From Bacteroides sp. ET71 (GTDB lineage: Bacteria; Bacteroidota; Bacteroidia; Bacteroidales; Bacteroidaceae), in assembly GCF_023336905.1 (NCBI RefSeq), contig NZ_JAMBLS010000003.1, positions 124,001-188,000 of the forward strand: a stretch of DNA of 64,000 bases, given 5' to 3'. The notes below the pieces were generated by a model. The model did no database searches, had not been told where the DNA came from, and saw only the letters and a list, made by a program, of their open reading frames with translations. Below are positions 1 through 7,655 of the stretch, piece after piece. The translations under genes were made by a program, and so were the position numbers. Numbering within the stretch: the first letter of the stretch is position 1; each line of letters opens with the position of its first letter.

Positions 1-109
1 GCTGGAGACTGAAATGAAACAAGTCCATCGGGCGGCGGTTTTTCGGGTTTCAAACTGCAAAATAACGAAAAACTTTTCATTCGGCAAACCGACGTAGCAC
101 ATTTTGTTA

Positions 110-117
110 TACATTTG
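110..117 (+). promoter_or_regulatory. -7 box (TACATTTG) upstream of asd
   Basis: The octamer TACATTTG fits the Bacteroides -7 consensus TAnnTTTG and lies about 75 nt before the asd start. I see no clear TTTG element 19-21 nt upstream, so only the -7 half is supported. Confidence 0.45.
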
Positions 118-190
118 CAGCCGGAAAGGCGCGAAGCCTTCCGCGTGAACTTATTAATATCAACCCTCAACAAAAGAAAGAAGAAAGAAG

Positions 191-1198
191 ATGAAAGTAG
201 CGATTGTGGGAGCAAGCGGAGCCGTGGGACAGGAGTTCCTGCGGGTGCTCGACGAAAGGAATTTTCCGTTGGACGAACTCGTTCTTTTTGGTTCGCCGCG
301 CAGCGCGGGGACGAAATACACGTTCCGTGGTAAAGACATCGAAGTGAAACTCCTGCAACACAACGACGACTTCCGCGGCGTGGACATCGCCTTCACGTCG
401 GCCGGAGCCGGCACTTCCAAAGAATATGCCGAAGACATCACCCGCTTCGGCGCGGTGATGATAGACAACTCCAGCGCTTTCCGCATGGACGACGACGTGC
501 CCCTGGTCGTGCCCGAGGTGAACGCCGCCGACGCCAAGCAGCGCCCCCGCGGCATCATCGCCAACCCCAACTGCACCACCATCCAGATGGTGGTGGCACT
601 GAAAGCCATCGAGGGCCTGAGCCACATACGGCGCGTGCACGTGTCGACCTACCAGGCGGCGAGCGGTGCCGGAGCGGCCGCCATGCAAGAGCTGTACGAA
701 CAGTACCGCCAGGTGCTGGCCGGCGAGCCTGTGAAGGTGGAGAAATTCGCTTACCAACTGGCCTTCAACCTGATTCCGCAGATAGACGTGTTCACCGACA
801 ACGGCTATACGAAGGAAGAGATGAAGATGTTTAACGAAACGCGCAAAATCATGCACAGCGACGTGCGCGTCAGCGCCACCTGCGTGCGCGTGCCCGCCCT
901 GCGCTCGCACTCGGAGAGCATCTGGGTGGAGACCGAGCGCCCCATCTCGGTGGAAGAAGCCCGCGAAGCGTTCGCCCGAGGCGAGGGCCTCGTGCTGATG
1001 GACAACCCGGCGGAGAAGGAGTATCCGATGCCCCTGTTCCTGGCCGGCAAAGACCCCGTCTACGTGGGCCGCATCCGCCGCGACCTGGCCAACGACAACG
1101 GACTGACGTTCTGGATTGTGGGCGACCAAATCAAGAAGGGTGCGGCGCTGAACGCCGTGCAGATTGCGGAATACCTCGTTCGCGAAGGCGACATTTAA
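191..1198 (+). CDS. asd: Aspartate-semialdehyde dehydrogenase
   Basis: NADPH-dependent reduction of aspartyl phosphate to aspartate semialdehyde, the branch-point step for lysine/diaminopimelate, threonine and methionine. At 335 aa it has the usual family length. The N-terminal Rossmann motif GASGAVG is at residues 7-13. The catalytic cysteine lies in ANPNCTT (Cys128) and a His in RSHSES (His240) is the probable general base. The start is the ATG after a purine-rich leader, and a strong terminator follows at 1220-1281. It appears to be a single-gene transcript. The call is secure; the cytoplasmic location is expected from the family. Confidence 0.97.
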   Translation: MKVAIVGASGAVGQEFLRVLDERNFPLDELVLFGSPRSAGTKYTFRGKDIEVKLLQHNDDFRGVDIAFTSAGAGTSKEYAEDITRFGAVMIDNSSAFRMDDDVPLVVPEVNAADAKQRPRGIIANPNCTTIQMVVALKAIEGLSHIRRVHVSTYQAASGAGAAAMQELYEQYRQVLAGEPVKVEKFAYQLAFNLIPQIDVFTDNGYTKEEMKMFNETRKIMHSDVRVSATCVRVPALRSHSESIWVETERPISVEEAREAFARGEGLVLMDNPAEKEYPMPLFLAGKDPVYVGRIRRDLANDNGLTFWIVGDQIKKGAALNAVQIAEYLVREGDI

Positions 1199-1219
1199 GA
1201 TAAATTCCCCCGTCCCCCC

Positions 1220-1281
1220 GACGCAGACAGGGCAGCAGTGCGGCTCCCCGCCGCAAACCTGACCCGGTCTGCGTCTTTTTT
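1220..1281 (+). terminator. Rho-independent terminator of asd
   Basis: The 9-nt arms GACGCAGAC (1220-1228) and GTCTGCGTC (1267-1275) enclose a smaller GC hairpin and are followed by six to seven T residues. This is a clear intrinsic terminator for asd. Confidence 0.85.
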
Positions 1282-1295
1282 GTGCCCTCTTTCTG

Positions 1296-1355
1296 CCGGA
1301 CGACGGCCGCGCCTGCTCCGCACACCGGCCGCGCCCGCTCCGGACAGGAAGCGGC
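1296..1355 (+). repeat. 22-nt-period intergenic repeat, copy 1
   Basis: Two full 22-nt units (1296-1317 and 1318-1339) and a partial third (1340-1355) each begin CCGGAC or CCGCAC and carry GGCCGCGCC in the middle. The period is exactly 22. The array belongs to the same family as those at 3760, 9526, 34741, 39322, 44544, 48898, 51591, 57615 and 62644. Confidence 0.7.
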
Positions 1356-1398
1356 AGCCGACGGAAGAAACAACGCCTCCCCTATCCTTCAGGGGCAC

Positions 1399-1522
1399 TG
1401 TCATTCTGAGCGGAGCGAAGCGCAGTCGAAGAATCTCACGACAGGCAGAAAGGACACAACGGAAACGCCGGAAAGACATTAGGGAGATGTTTCGACTGCG
1501 CTACGCTCCGCTCAACATGACA
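1399..1522. repeat. Dispersed palindromic repeat, single copy
   Basis: The left arm reads TGTCATTCTGAGCGGAGCG and the right arm ends GCTCCGCTCAACATGACAG; the two are near-complementary across about 120 bp. The same element recurs at 30450-30530, four times at 32569-33202, and at 58997-59275. The rest of the 1199-1721 gap is AT-rich with no convincing gene except the peptide at 1722. Confidence 0.8.
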
Positions 1523-1721
1523 GGAAGAGGCGCGCGGAAGGAGAAGAACCGATTCCCAACCGCACTTTTATCGACTTTCGAAAGAAATTTATCGTTTTTC
1601 GATAAAAAATTGCCGTTTTTCTTGATAGTTTCAAAAACTTCGCTTTTCTTTGCAGCGTGGATGCCGCACGGCCGGCGGACAGACCGCGAAAAAGAAACGA
1701 ACATATCAAAAGGATTCGGTT

Positions 1722-1811
1722 ATGAAAAGAACATTCTTAAGCATCACGACGCTGGTAGTCTCCCTCTCCGTGACGCTGAGTTTACTGATTGGCCTGGCCA
1801 TCCCCGCCTGA
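1722..1811 (+). CDS. 29-residue hydrophobic membrane peptide
   Basis: A 30-codon reading frame (MKRTFLSITTL... to ...LLIGLAIPA, TGA at 1809-1811) encodes a peptide with a basic N-terminus and a continuous hydrophobic stretch from about residue 6 to 27, long enough for one membrane span or a bare signal peptide. It lies 36 nt before the CPBP protease gene on the same strand and downstream of an AT-rich region suited to a promoter. I do not recognise the family. It could be a leader peptide or a small partner of the protease. Codon use looks like the surrounding genes. Confidence 0.5.
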   Translation: MKRTFLSITTLVVSLSVTLSLLIGLAIPA

Positions 1812-1847
1812 GGGAAGGCCCGGACGAAACACTAAAACGCATGTACA

Positions 1848-2663
1848 ATGAAAGCAAGCATTAAACTATTCTTTATCTACATCGTGCTGAACCTGCTGGG
1901 CAGCCTGGCCGCCGTGCCCTTGGTGCTGGTGTGGCAGTTTGTCACGACAGGCACGGTGGATGCCGAGACCGCCGGCGCACAGACATTCGTGCCCGGCTCG
2001 TTATTGTTCATGTTCTTCACCGTGTGGTATTTGTGGAAGCAGCGTTACCTGGACGATTACCGCCAGTACGTCCCCACGTCGGCGGGCTACCTGGCGTGGA
2101 CAGCCCTGCTGGTGCTGACGGTCGGCATCGTGATGGAATGGGTGATGGGTCTCCTGAGCTTCCTGCCCGACTGGTTCGAACAGGACTTCGACCAGATGCG
2201 GGACAACTGGGTGGGCATCCTCTACATCTGCCTGCTGGGGCCGGTGCTGGAAGAGCTGGTATTCCGCGGCGCCATCATGCGCGAACTGCTGCGCCGCAAC
2301 CGCCCGTGGGTGGCCATCGCCGCCTCCGCCCTGCTCTTCGGCCTCATCCACTTCAACCCCGTGCAGACGGTCAACGCCATCCCGCTGGGCATCCTCCTGG
2401 CATGGCTCTACTGGCGGACGCGCAGCCTGGTGCCGGGCATCGTGTACCACGTGTTGCACAACAGCCTCGCCACGTGGCTCACGCTGCGCTACCCCGACGT
2501 CGAGACCCTGCGCGACCTCTGGGGGCCGGACGTGCACACCGCCGTGCTCTGCGGCTCGGCAGTCGTCGTCCTCGCAGCCCTGTGGCGGCTGAGCCGATAC
2601 CCGGCCACGGGCGAGGCGGGATGGCTGCCTACGACGAAAGAAACGGATAAGACAACAGATTGA
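1848..2663 (+). CDS. CPBP-family intramembrane glutamic endopeptidase
   Basis: Predicted multi-pass membrane protease of the CPBP/Rce1-like (Abi) family, 271 aa. The three family motifs are visible: EELVFRG (Glu135-Glu136, Arg140), FGLIHF with His168, and HVLHNS near residue 205. Several hydrophobic segments flank them. Family members cleave prenylated or peptide substrates inside the membrane in self-immunity or bacteriocin maturation, but the substrate here is unknown. It sits between a tiny hydrophobic peptide and a DUF2975/XRE pair, all on the plus strand with 24-36 nt gaps, so co-transcription is likely. Confidence in the family is high and in the function low. Confidence 0.9.
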   Translation: MKASIKLFFIYIVLNLLGSLAAVPLVLVWQFVTTGTVDAETAGAQTFVPGSLLFMFFTVWYLWKQRYLDDYRQYVPTSAGYLAWTALLVLTVGIVMEWVMGLLSFLPDWFEQDFDQMRDNWVGILYICLLGPVLEELVFRGAIMRELLRRNRPWVAIAASALLFGLIHFNPVQTVNAIPLGILLAWLYWRTRSLVPGIVYHVLHNSLATWLTLRYPDVETLRDLWGPDVHTAVLCGSAVVVLAALWRLSRYPATGEAGWLPTTKETDKTTD

Positions 2664-2687
2664 ACTCACGTAAACAAAACACTGAAC

Positions 2688-3374
2688 ATGAAGAAAAGAC
2701 TGAACCTGCTGTGCGCCATCGTCCTGCTCGTCCTGGGCTGGTCGGTGGTGGAGACCGGCTACTACATGGTAAGGGGCGCGACCGAAGGCTTCCGCCAGGG
2801 ATGGAACTACGCCGAGGCCGAGGAGAAAGCGAAAGAAACGGGCGAGCCGATGCCCGAAAACCTGCGCGAGATGCAGCACTCGAAGTATATCTCGCTCCTG
2901 CCCCCGATGCTCAGCGAGCCGGGTGGCAAGATGCTGCCCGACTCCGTCTACAACGAGCGCACCCACACCTACATCCCCGCCGCCTACGCCAGCCTGACGG
3001 TCAGCATCGATTCGGGCAGCCCCTGGACACGCGCCCTGCTGGGGATGCTCGTCCTCATCGCCAACATCTGGGCCCTGGTGGTGTTCATCCGCCTGGTCAT
3101 CTCGATAAACAAGTCCGACATCTTCTGCTGGCGCAACGTCCGCCGCCTGCGCCGCCTGGGCGTGCTCCTGGTCGTGGCCTGGACCTGCGCCTGGCTGTCG
3201 GAGTGGCTTGAACTGCAAGCGTTGCGCCAGGCCCTGTCCATCCCCCACTACGAACTGGCCATGACCGACGCCGTCGACCGCATCAGCCTCCTGCTGGGCC
3301 TGTGCGCCCTCATCGTGGGCGAGGTCTTCGCCATCGGCCTGAGGATGAAGGAAGAACAAGACTTAACCATCTAA
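2688..3374 (+). CDS. DUF2975 domain membrane protein
   Basis: A 228-aa membrane protein with an N-terminal hydrophobic segment (residues 8-27) and three more in the second half, the usual DUF2975 layout. DUF2975 genes are typically paired with a short XRE-type regulator, and exactly that follows 26 nt downstream here. The pair probably forms a membrane protein/regulator unit whose signal is unknown. The context with the upstream CPBP protease suggests one transcript. No catalytic motif is visible. Confidence 0.75.
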   Translation: MKKRLNLLCAIVLLVLGWSVVETGYYMVRGATEGFRQGWNYAEAEEKAKETGEPMPENLREMQHSKYISLLPPMLSEPGGKMLPDSVYNERTHTYIPAAYASLTVSIDSGSPWTRALLGMLVLIANIWALVVFIRLVISINKSDIFCWRNVRRLRRLGVLLVVAWTCAWLSEWLELQALRQALSIPHYELAMTDAVDRISLLLGLCALIVGEVFAIGLRMKEEQDLTI

Positions 3375-3400
3375 CCCCGTAAGGAAAGGAAGAAAAAGAC

Positions 3401-3607
3401 ATGCCGATAGTAGTAAACCTGGACATCATGATGGCACGGCGCAAGATGACGCTGGGCGAGCTGGCCGAACGCATCGACATCACGCCCGCCAACCTTTCCA
3501 TCCTCAAGACGGGGAAGGCAAAGGCCATACGTTTCTCCACGCTGGAAGCCATCTGCAAAGTGCTCGACTGCCAGCCGGGCGACCTGCTGGAATACCAACC
3601 CGGGTGA
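3401..3607 (+). CDS. Small XRE/Cro-type HTH regulator (YozG-like)
   Basis: A 68-aa protein made of a single helix-turn-helix domain; the MTLGELAERIDITPANLSILK region is the HTH, followed by the hallmark FSTLEAICKVLDCQPGDLL. It matches the YozG-like regulators found next to DUF2975 membrane proteins. It lies 26 nt after the DUF2975 gene and probably controls that pair, including itself. There is no sensor domain. The start at 3401 (MPIVVNLD) is supported by a purine-rich upstream stretch. Confidence 0.9.
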   Translation: MPIVVNLDIMMARRKMTLGELAERIDITPANLSILKTGKAKAIRFSTLEAICKVLDCQPGDLLEYQPG

Positions 3608-3718
3608 ACGCGACGCCCCGAAACGCAACGCAACACCCCGAATTGCCATATGCACTTTGCAGATAGTGTTACCGATGTATAAAAGTGCTTCCGATTAAAG
3701 AAAAATTTCCCTAATCCG

Positions 3719-3749
3719 GTTGCCCGCAAGCAGAAAAATATTACCTTTG
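3719..3749 (+). promoter_or_regulatory. Promoter of pckA
   Basis: GTTG (3719-3722), a 19-nt spacer and TACCTTTG (3742-3749) match the Bacteroides sigma-ABfr consensus. Transcription would start near 3756, giving a leader of about 150 nt that begins almost exactly where the 22-nt repeats begin. Confidence 0.7.
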
Positions 3750-3759
3750 CAGGCGAAAA

Positions 3760-3858
3760 CCGAAGGGCACGGAAATCCCGTCCGAAGAAGAAGGAAATCC
3801 CGTCCGAAGAAGAAGGAACTCCCGTCCGAACACGGAGCAACTCCCGTCCGAAGCGGAA
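3760..3858 (+). repeat. 22-nt tandem repeats in the pckA leader
   Basis: Four complete 22-nt units (3760-3781, 3782-3803, 3804-3825, 3826-3847) and a partial fifth (3848-3858). Each starts CCGAA and ends TCCCGT. Units 2 and 3 differ at a single base. Because 22 is not a multiple of three, the array is not a coding repeat. It lies between the predicted transcription start and the pckA start codon. Confidence 0.85.
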
Positions 3859-3906
3859 AGAAATACAGATAATAAACCAAAGTACCAATTTAATAACTTA
3901 AAGAAA

Positions 3907-5514
3907 ATGGCTAATTTAGATTTAAGCAAGTATGGTATCGTAGACGTGAAGGAAATCCTTCACAACCCGTCCTACGAAGTTTTGTTTGAAGAAGAGACCA
4001 AAGCCGGCCTGGAAGGCTACGAAAAAGGTCAAGTAACCGAACTCGGCGCAGTGAACGTAATGACCGGTATCTACACAGGTCGTTCGCCCAAAGACAAATT
4101 CTTTGTTTACAACGAAGCCAGCAAAGACACCGTATGGTGGACCAGCGATGAATATAAGAACGACAACAAGCCCTGCTCCGAAGAAGCTTGGGCCGACCTG
4201 AAGGCAAAAGCCGTTAAGCAACTGAGCGGCAAGCGCCTGTTCGTTATGGACACATTCTGCGGCGCTAACCCCGCAACCCGCCTGAAAGTGCGCTTCATCA
4301 TGGAAGTGGCTTGGCAAGCACACTTCGTGAAGAACATGTTCATCCGCCCCACCGAGGAAGAACTGGCCAACTACGGCGAACCCGACTTCGTATCCTTCAA
4401 CGCTGCCAAGGCAAAGGTTGACAACTACAAGGAACTGGGCCTCAACTCCGAGACAGCTACCGTGTTCAACCTGAAGACCAACGAACAGGTCATCCTGAAC
4501 ACCTGGTACGGCGGCGAGATGAAGAAAGGCATCTTCTCCATCATGAACTACCTGAACCCGCTGCGCGGCATCGCTTCCATGCACTGCTCGGCCAACACCA
4601 ACATGGAAGGCACCGACACGGCCATCTTCTTCGGCCTGTCCGGCACAGGTAAGACGACGCTGTCCACCGACCCGAAACGCCTGCTCATCGGCGACGACGA
4701 ACACGGCTGGGACGACGAAGGCGTATTCAACTACGAAGGCGGCTGCTATGCCAAGGTTATCAACCTCGACAAAGAAAGCGAGCCCGATATCTACAACGCC
4801 ATCAAGCGCGACGCACTGCTGGAGAACGTTACGGTGGATGCCAACGGAAAGATTGACTTTGCGGACAAGAGCGTAACGGAGAACACGCGCGTATCCTACC
4901 CCATCTACCACATCAACAACATCGTGAAGCCCGTATCCAAAGGCCCTCACGCTCATCAGGTAATCTTCCTGTCTGCTGATGCCTTCGGCGTACTGCCTCC
5001 CGTATCTATCCTCGATGCAGAACAGGCCAAGTACTACTTCCTGTCCGGCTTCACGGCTAAGTTGGCCGGTACAGAGCGCGGCATCACGGAGCCGACTCCG
5101 ACGTTCTCCGCTTGCTTCGGCGCAGCCTTCCTGAGCCTGCACCCGACGAAGTATGCCGAAGAGCTGGTTAAGAAGATGAACAAGGTGGGTGCCAAGGCAT
5201 ACCTGGTGAACACCGGCTGGAACGGAACGGGCAAGCGCATCTCCATCCGCGACACGCGCGGCATCATCGACGCTATCCTGGACGGTTCCATCGACAAGGC
5301 TCCGACGAAGACCATCCCGTACTTCAACTTCGTAGTGCCCACCGAACTGCCGGGCGTTGACCCGAAAATCCTCGACCCGCGCGACACGTACGATTGCGCC
5401 TGCAAGTGGGAGGAGAAGGCAAAAGACCTGGCCGGACGCTTCATCAAGAACTTCGCCAAGTTCGAAGGCAACGAAGCAGGCAAGGCTCTCGTGGCTGCCG
5501 GTCCGAAGCTCTAA
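3907..5514 (+). CDS. pckA: Phosphoenolpyruvate carboxykinase (ATP)
   Basis: Interconverts oxaloacetate and PEP with ATP/ADP. In Bacteroides it usually runs in the CO2-fixing direction on the route to succinate. At 535 aa it is full length. The kinase P-loop GLSGTGKT is at residues 243-250. The substrate and metal residues lie in the family-typical stretches [18 protein letters not shown] and LIGDDEHGW. The codon use is that of a highly expressed gene, less GC-biased than its neighbours. It has its own promoter, a repeat-filled leader and a strong terminator at 5539-5577. This is a secure call. Confidence 0.98.
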   Translation: MANLDLSKYGIVDVKEILHNPSYEVLFEEETKAGLEGYEKGQVTELGAVNVMTGIYTGRSPKDKFFVYNEASKDTVWWTSDEYKNDNKPCSEEAWADLKAKAVKQLSGKRLFVMDTFCGANPATRLKVRFIMEVAWQAHFVKNMFIRPTEEELANYGEPDFVSFNAAKAKVDNYKELGLNSETATVFNLKTNEQVILNTWYGGEMKKGIFSIMNYLNPLRGIASMHCSANTNMEGTDTAIFFGLSGTGKTTLSTDPKRLLIGDDEHGWDDEGVFNYEGGCYAKVINLDKESEPDIYNAIKRDALLENVTVDANGKIDFADKSVTENTRVSYPIYHINNIVKPVSKGPHAHQVIFLSADAFGVLPPVSILDAEQAKYYFLSGFTAKLAGTERGITEPTPTFSACFGAAFLSLHPTKYAEELVKKMNKVGAKAYLVNTGWNGTGKRISIRDTRGIIDAILDGSIDKAPTKTIPYFNFVVPTELPGVDPKILDPRDTYDCACKWEEKAKDLAGRFIKNFAKFEGNEAGKALVAAGPKL

Positions 5515-5538
5515 GCAAAGCCCAGACAATCTATATGC

Positions 5539-5577
5539 AAGAAAGGGGTCCCGCCTGGCGGAATCCCTTTCTTTTTT
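5539..5577 (+). terminator. Rho-independent terminator of pckA
   Basis: GAAAGGGGTCCCGCC pairs with GGCGGAATCCCTTTC (one G-T pair) around a 1-2 nt loop and is followed by six Ts. The final Ts also supply the TTTG of the next promoter. Confidence 0.9.
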
Positions 5578-5606
5578 GGACGGATGCGAGACTTTCATTA
5601 TATTTG
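5575..5606 (+). promoter_or_regulatory. Promoter of the lipoprotein/nitroreductase operon
   Basis: TTTG (5575-5578), a 20-nt spacer and TATATTTG (5599-5606) are a perfect match to the Bacteroides consensus. The start codon is about 22 nt after the predicted transcription start. Confidence 0.85.
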
Positions 5607-5634
5607 CAAGCGTAACAGTTAAATACAACAACCC

Positions 5635-6024
5635 ATGAAGAAAACCATCTTAGGCGCAATGCTGGCAGCCGCCTCCCTACTCTGCCTGGGCGGATGCGGA
5701 CAGCACAGCCGCGTGGACGAGCTGAAAGACTTCGTCGAAAAAGTGCAGAAAGAAGGCAGCGACTACACCGAAGAACAGTGGCAGGAGGTGAACGCCGAGT
5801 TCAGCAAGCTGCTGGACAAACTGAACGACTACAAAGACCTCTCGCCCGAAGAGGTGAAGGAGATTGCCAAATACCAGGCCGAATATGCCACGGCCGCATT
5901 CAAGGAACATGCCGGCAAGTTCATGCAAGAGGCCGACAAGACCTTGGAACAGGCCGGTGCCGCCCTGGAAGGGGCGCTGGAAGGCCTGACAGACGACGAC
6001 GAAACGGAAGACTCGGAAGACTGA
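5635..6024 (+). CDS. Small lipoprotein, helical, function unknown
   Basis: A 129-aa protein with a lipoprotein signal peptide; the lipobox LGGC puts the acylated Cys at 21. The mature part is almost entirely charged and helical (residues 25-115) with an acidic tail DDDETEDSED. It resembles the short DUF6565-type lipoproteins of Bacteroides, an assignment from memory that I hold loosely. It shares a promoter with the nitroreductase lipoprotein that starts 39 nt downstream, so both probably act at the periplasmic face. No enzyme motif is visible. Confidence 0.75.
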   Translation: MKKTILGAMLAAASLLCLGGCGQHSRVDELKDFVEKVQKEGSDYTEEQWQEVNAEFSKLLDKLNDYKDLSPEEVKEIAKYQAEYATAAFKEHAGKFMQEADKTLEQAGAALEGALEGLTDDDETEDSED

Positions 6025-6063
6025 CCCTCGCAAAAACAGAACTTACTTAAAAGACAGGAAAAG

Positions 6064-6714
6064 ATGAAGACAGTGAAGACCCTCGTCGGCGGCCTGTGCC
6101 TGTGCGCAGCCGTCGGCAGTTGCACCCCCGCGGCGCAACAATCCGGACAGACGGCCCAGGAAACGCCGTCGAAATCGGAAGTAGTGATAGAAAACATGAT
6201 GACGCGCCGCAGCATCCGCCAGTACAAGCCCCAGGCGGTCGGCCGCGACACGATGCAGACGATTCTGAACTGCGGCATCCATGCGCCCAACGGACAGAAC
6301 AAACAGTCGTGGGAAGTGCGCGTGGTGGACAACCCGGAGTTCATCGACGGACTGACGGAAGTGTTCAAGAAGAAAAACCCGCAGATGGCCGCCGACCCGT
6401 CGTTCAAGAACATGTTCCGCAACGCGCCTACCGTGGCGTTCATTGCCCACGACACGTCGTACGACATGTCTCAGATAGACTGCGGCCTGCTGGGAGCGAA
6501 CATGGTCTTGTCCGCCTGGTCGATGGGCGTCGGCTCGTGCTGCCTGGGCAGCCCCGTACGCTTCATGAAGACCGACAAGGACGCGGCGCCCTACCTCGCG
6601 AAGCTGGGCTTCAGCCAGGGTTACGAGCTGCTCTACTGCATCGCCTTCGGCTATCCCGCCGAAACGCCTGCCGCCAAGCCCCGCAACGCGGAGAAGGTGA
6701 AGTTCGTGGACTGA
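6064..6714 (+). CDS. Nitroreductase-family lipoprotein
   Basis: FMN-dependent nitroreductase-fold protein of 216 aa carrying a lipoprotein signal (lipobox VGSC, Cys20), so it is predicted to be exported and membrane-anchored, which is unusual for a flavin enzyme but common in Bacteroides. The core begins with MMTRRSIRQYK at residue 45, the FMN-contacting start of the family, followed by HAPNGQNKQSWE and the later GLLGANMVLSAWSMGVGSCC segment. The physiological substrate is unknown. Second gene of a two-gene operon with the small lipoprotein upstream. Confidence 0.88.
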   Translation: MKTVKTLVGGLCLCAAVGSCTPAAQQSGQTAQETPSKSEVVIENMMTRRSIRQYKPQAVGRDTMQTILNCGIHAPNGQNKQSWEVRVVDNPEFIDGLTEVFKKKNPQMAADPSFKNMFRNAPTVAFIAHDTSYDMSQIDCGLLGANMVLSAWSMGVGSCCLGSPVRFMKTDKDAAPYLAKLGFSQGYELLYCIAFGYPAETPAAKPRNAEKVKFVD

Positions 6715-6734
6715 AGCGAAATGGTAAAAGTACA

Positions 6735-6774
6735 GAAAAGGCTTACTCCCGACGACGGGGGCAAGCCTTTCTTA
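6735..6774. terminator. Terminator between convergent genes
   Basis: The arms AAAGGCTT and AAGCCTTT with an inner TCCC/GGGG pairing end the nitroreductase transcript. The position between convergent genes would let it serve the minus-strand antitoxin gene too. The T run is short and interrupted. Confidence 0.6.
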
Positions 6775-6810
6775 TTATATAGAGGGACGGCGGTCAGAGG
6801 TATTGGGCTT

Positions 6811-7074
6811 TCATTGCTCCCTGCGGAATAATGATTCGATATGGGCCAAGGCACCCGCTCTGAACTCATCGAAGGAGATGGCCCTTTCCAAGTCCTCGTC
6901 CGGTTCCAGGATATATTCGGGCGGGATGTCCGCCAGGACGTCGTCGGCGGGGATGACGAGGTATTGCTTCCCTCCGCTGCGTTGCAGCATCAGTTCCTCC
7001 CCGGCATCCACTTGGTCGAGGTAGCGTTGCGGATTGTCCCGGAACTCGCCGGCAGTGATTTTCAGCATAGCCAT
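6811..7074 (-). CDS. Phd/YefM-like antitoxin, no toxin beside it
   Basis: An 87-aa protein. MLKITAGEFRDNPQRYLDQV followed by a G-x-E hairpin and YLVIPADD is the pattern of Phd/YefM-type antitoxins, whose N-terminal half binds operator DNA and whose C-terminal half folds over a RelE/Doc toxin. No toxin gene lies on either side: downstream is a convergent nitroreductase and upstream about 200 nt without a gene. It has its own consensus promoter. Either Met1 or Met3 could be the start. It may be a solitary regulator or a relic. Confidence 0.7.
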   Translation of the reverse strand: MAMLKITAGEFRDNPQRYLDQVDAGEELMLQRSGGKQYLVIPADDVLADIPPEYILEPDEDLERAISFDEFRAGALAHIESLFRREQ

Positions 7075-7105
7075 ACGTTTTTAGTGTCAGTCAATCTGTT
7101 GCGTA

Positions 7106-7137
7106 CAAAGATAAGCGGTTTTCCGCAGAAAAGCAAG
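7106..7137 (-). promoter_or_regulatory. Promoter of the Phd-like gene
   Basis: On the minus strand: CTTG (7134-7137), a 20-nt spacer, then TATCTTTG (7106-7113). It is a good Bacteroides promoter, about 32 nt before the start codon. The rest of 7075-7286 shows no convincing gene. Confidence 0.7.
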
Positions 7138-7286
7138 CGCCACCGGGCAAAAGGCAAAAAGAGAGCGCGACTGGCTCGGCTCCCGCCGGTGCGGCTTCTT
7201 GAAGCCCACCCACGACCTCCGCGCCACCCGCGCCTGTCTGCGAGACACTTCCGTCTCGTCCTCTCGTTTTGCCCTCCTCGGGGGCA

Positions 7287-7505
7287 TCAAGCGGCGGCCA
7301 CCGCCAGACGGTAGTAGACGCCTTCGTTTTCACTGACCTGCTCGATTTTCTTTTCACGAAGGAGCTGAAGCAGTGCCATGCACAGGTCGGTGCTGGCCAG
7401 GTTGCAACGCTTCTCCAGTTCGCCGAAAGTACAATGGGTGTAACGCAGCAGGATGTCGTACACCTTTCGGCTGTTGGTTTTGATTGCTTGAATATTAAAC
7501 TTCAT
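7287..7505 (-). CDS. Small winged-helix DNA-binding-type protein
   Basis: A 72-aa protein whose pattern (KVYDILLRYTHCTFGELEKRC ... MALLQLLREKKIEQ ... YYRLAV) is a single winged-helix domain: three helices, then a wing hairpin. It resembles the short winged helix-turn-helix proteins of Bacteroides (DUF2582-like). A second, 79-aa relative sits at 9142-9381, on the far side of the antiporter gene. Two inverted repeats with TTTACT arms lie immediately upstream, one between the start codon and the leader and the other over the promoter, suggesting autoregulation. Function otherwise unknown. Confidence 0.75.
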   Translation of the reverse strand: MKFNIQAIKTNSRKVYDILLRYTHCTFGELEKRCNLASTDLCMALLQLLREKKIEQVSENEGVYYRLAVAAA

Positions 7506-7506
7506 A

Positions 7507-7557
7507 AAGTAAATGTTTACTTGTAACGTTGGTTTAGGTTTACTGTCACAAAGTAAA
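7507..7557 (-). promoter_or_regulatory. Two TTTACT dyads, probable operator
   Basis: AAGTAAA-TG-TTTACTT (7507-7522) is a perfect dyad two bases from the start codon. TTTACT (7539-7544) and AGTAAA (7552-7557) form a second dyad that overlaps the -7-like CAAAGTAA (7549-7556). This is the arrangement expected for a repressor site. A CAAT at 7576-7579 could be the -33 element. Confidence 0.5.
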
Positions 7558-7655
7558 TCATTTTTTCCGGAAAAGCAATAGTCCGCACCCCCTTTTAGGT
7601 GTTCATTTGCGGTTCTTTGGCCTTCTTTAACGTATCTATCGACAAGCGTCCGGAC

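Noticed and set aside
2001-3359. 452-codon minus-strand open frame
   Set aside because: Crosses two real plus-strand genes (CPBP and DUF2975) and their spacer, with a low-complexity Gln/His/Gly composition.
3608-3906. Riboswitch in the pckA leader
   Set aside because: The leader is a tandem purine-rich repeat with no conserved aptamer core or expression-platform hairpin.
3922-5631. 569-codon open frame opposite pckA
   Set aside because: Antisense to a complete, conserved gene. Its composition (Val/Leu/Gly/His-rich) is that of a GC-rich shadow frame and it has no recognisable domain.
7087-7290. 67-codon minus-strand frame upstream of the Phd-like gene
   Set aside because: It covers the consensus promoter at 7106-7137, is Arg/Ser-rich without pattern, and overlaps the end of the winged-helix gene.
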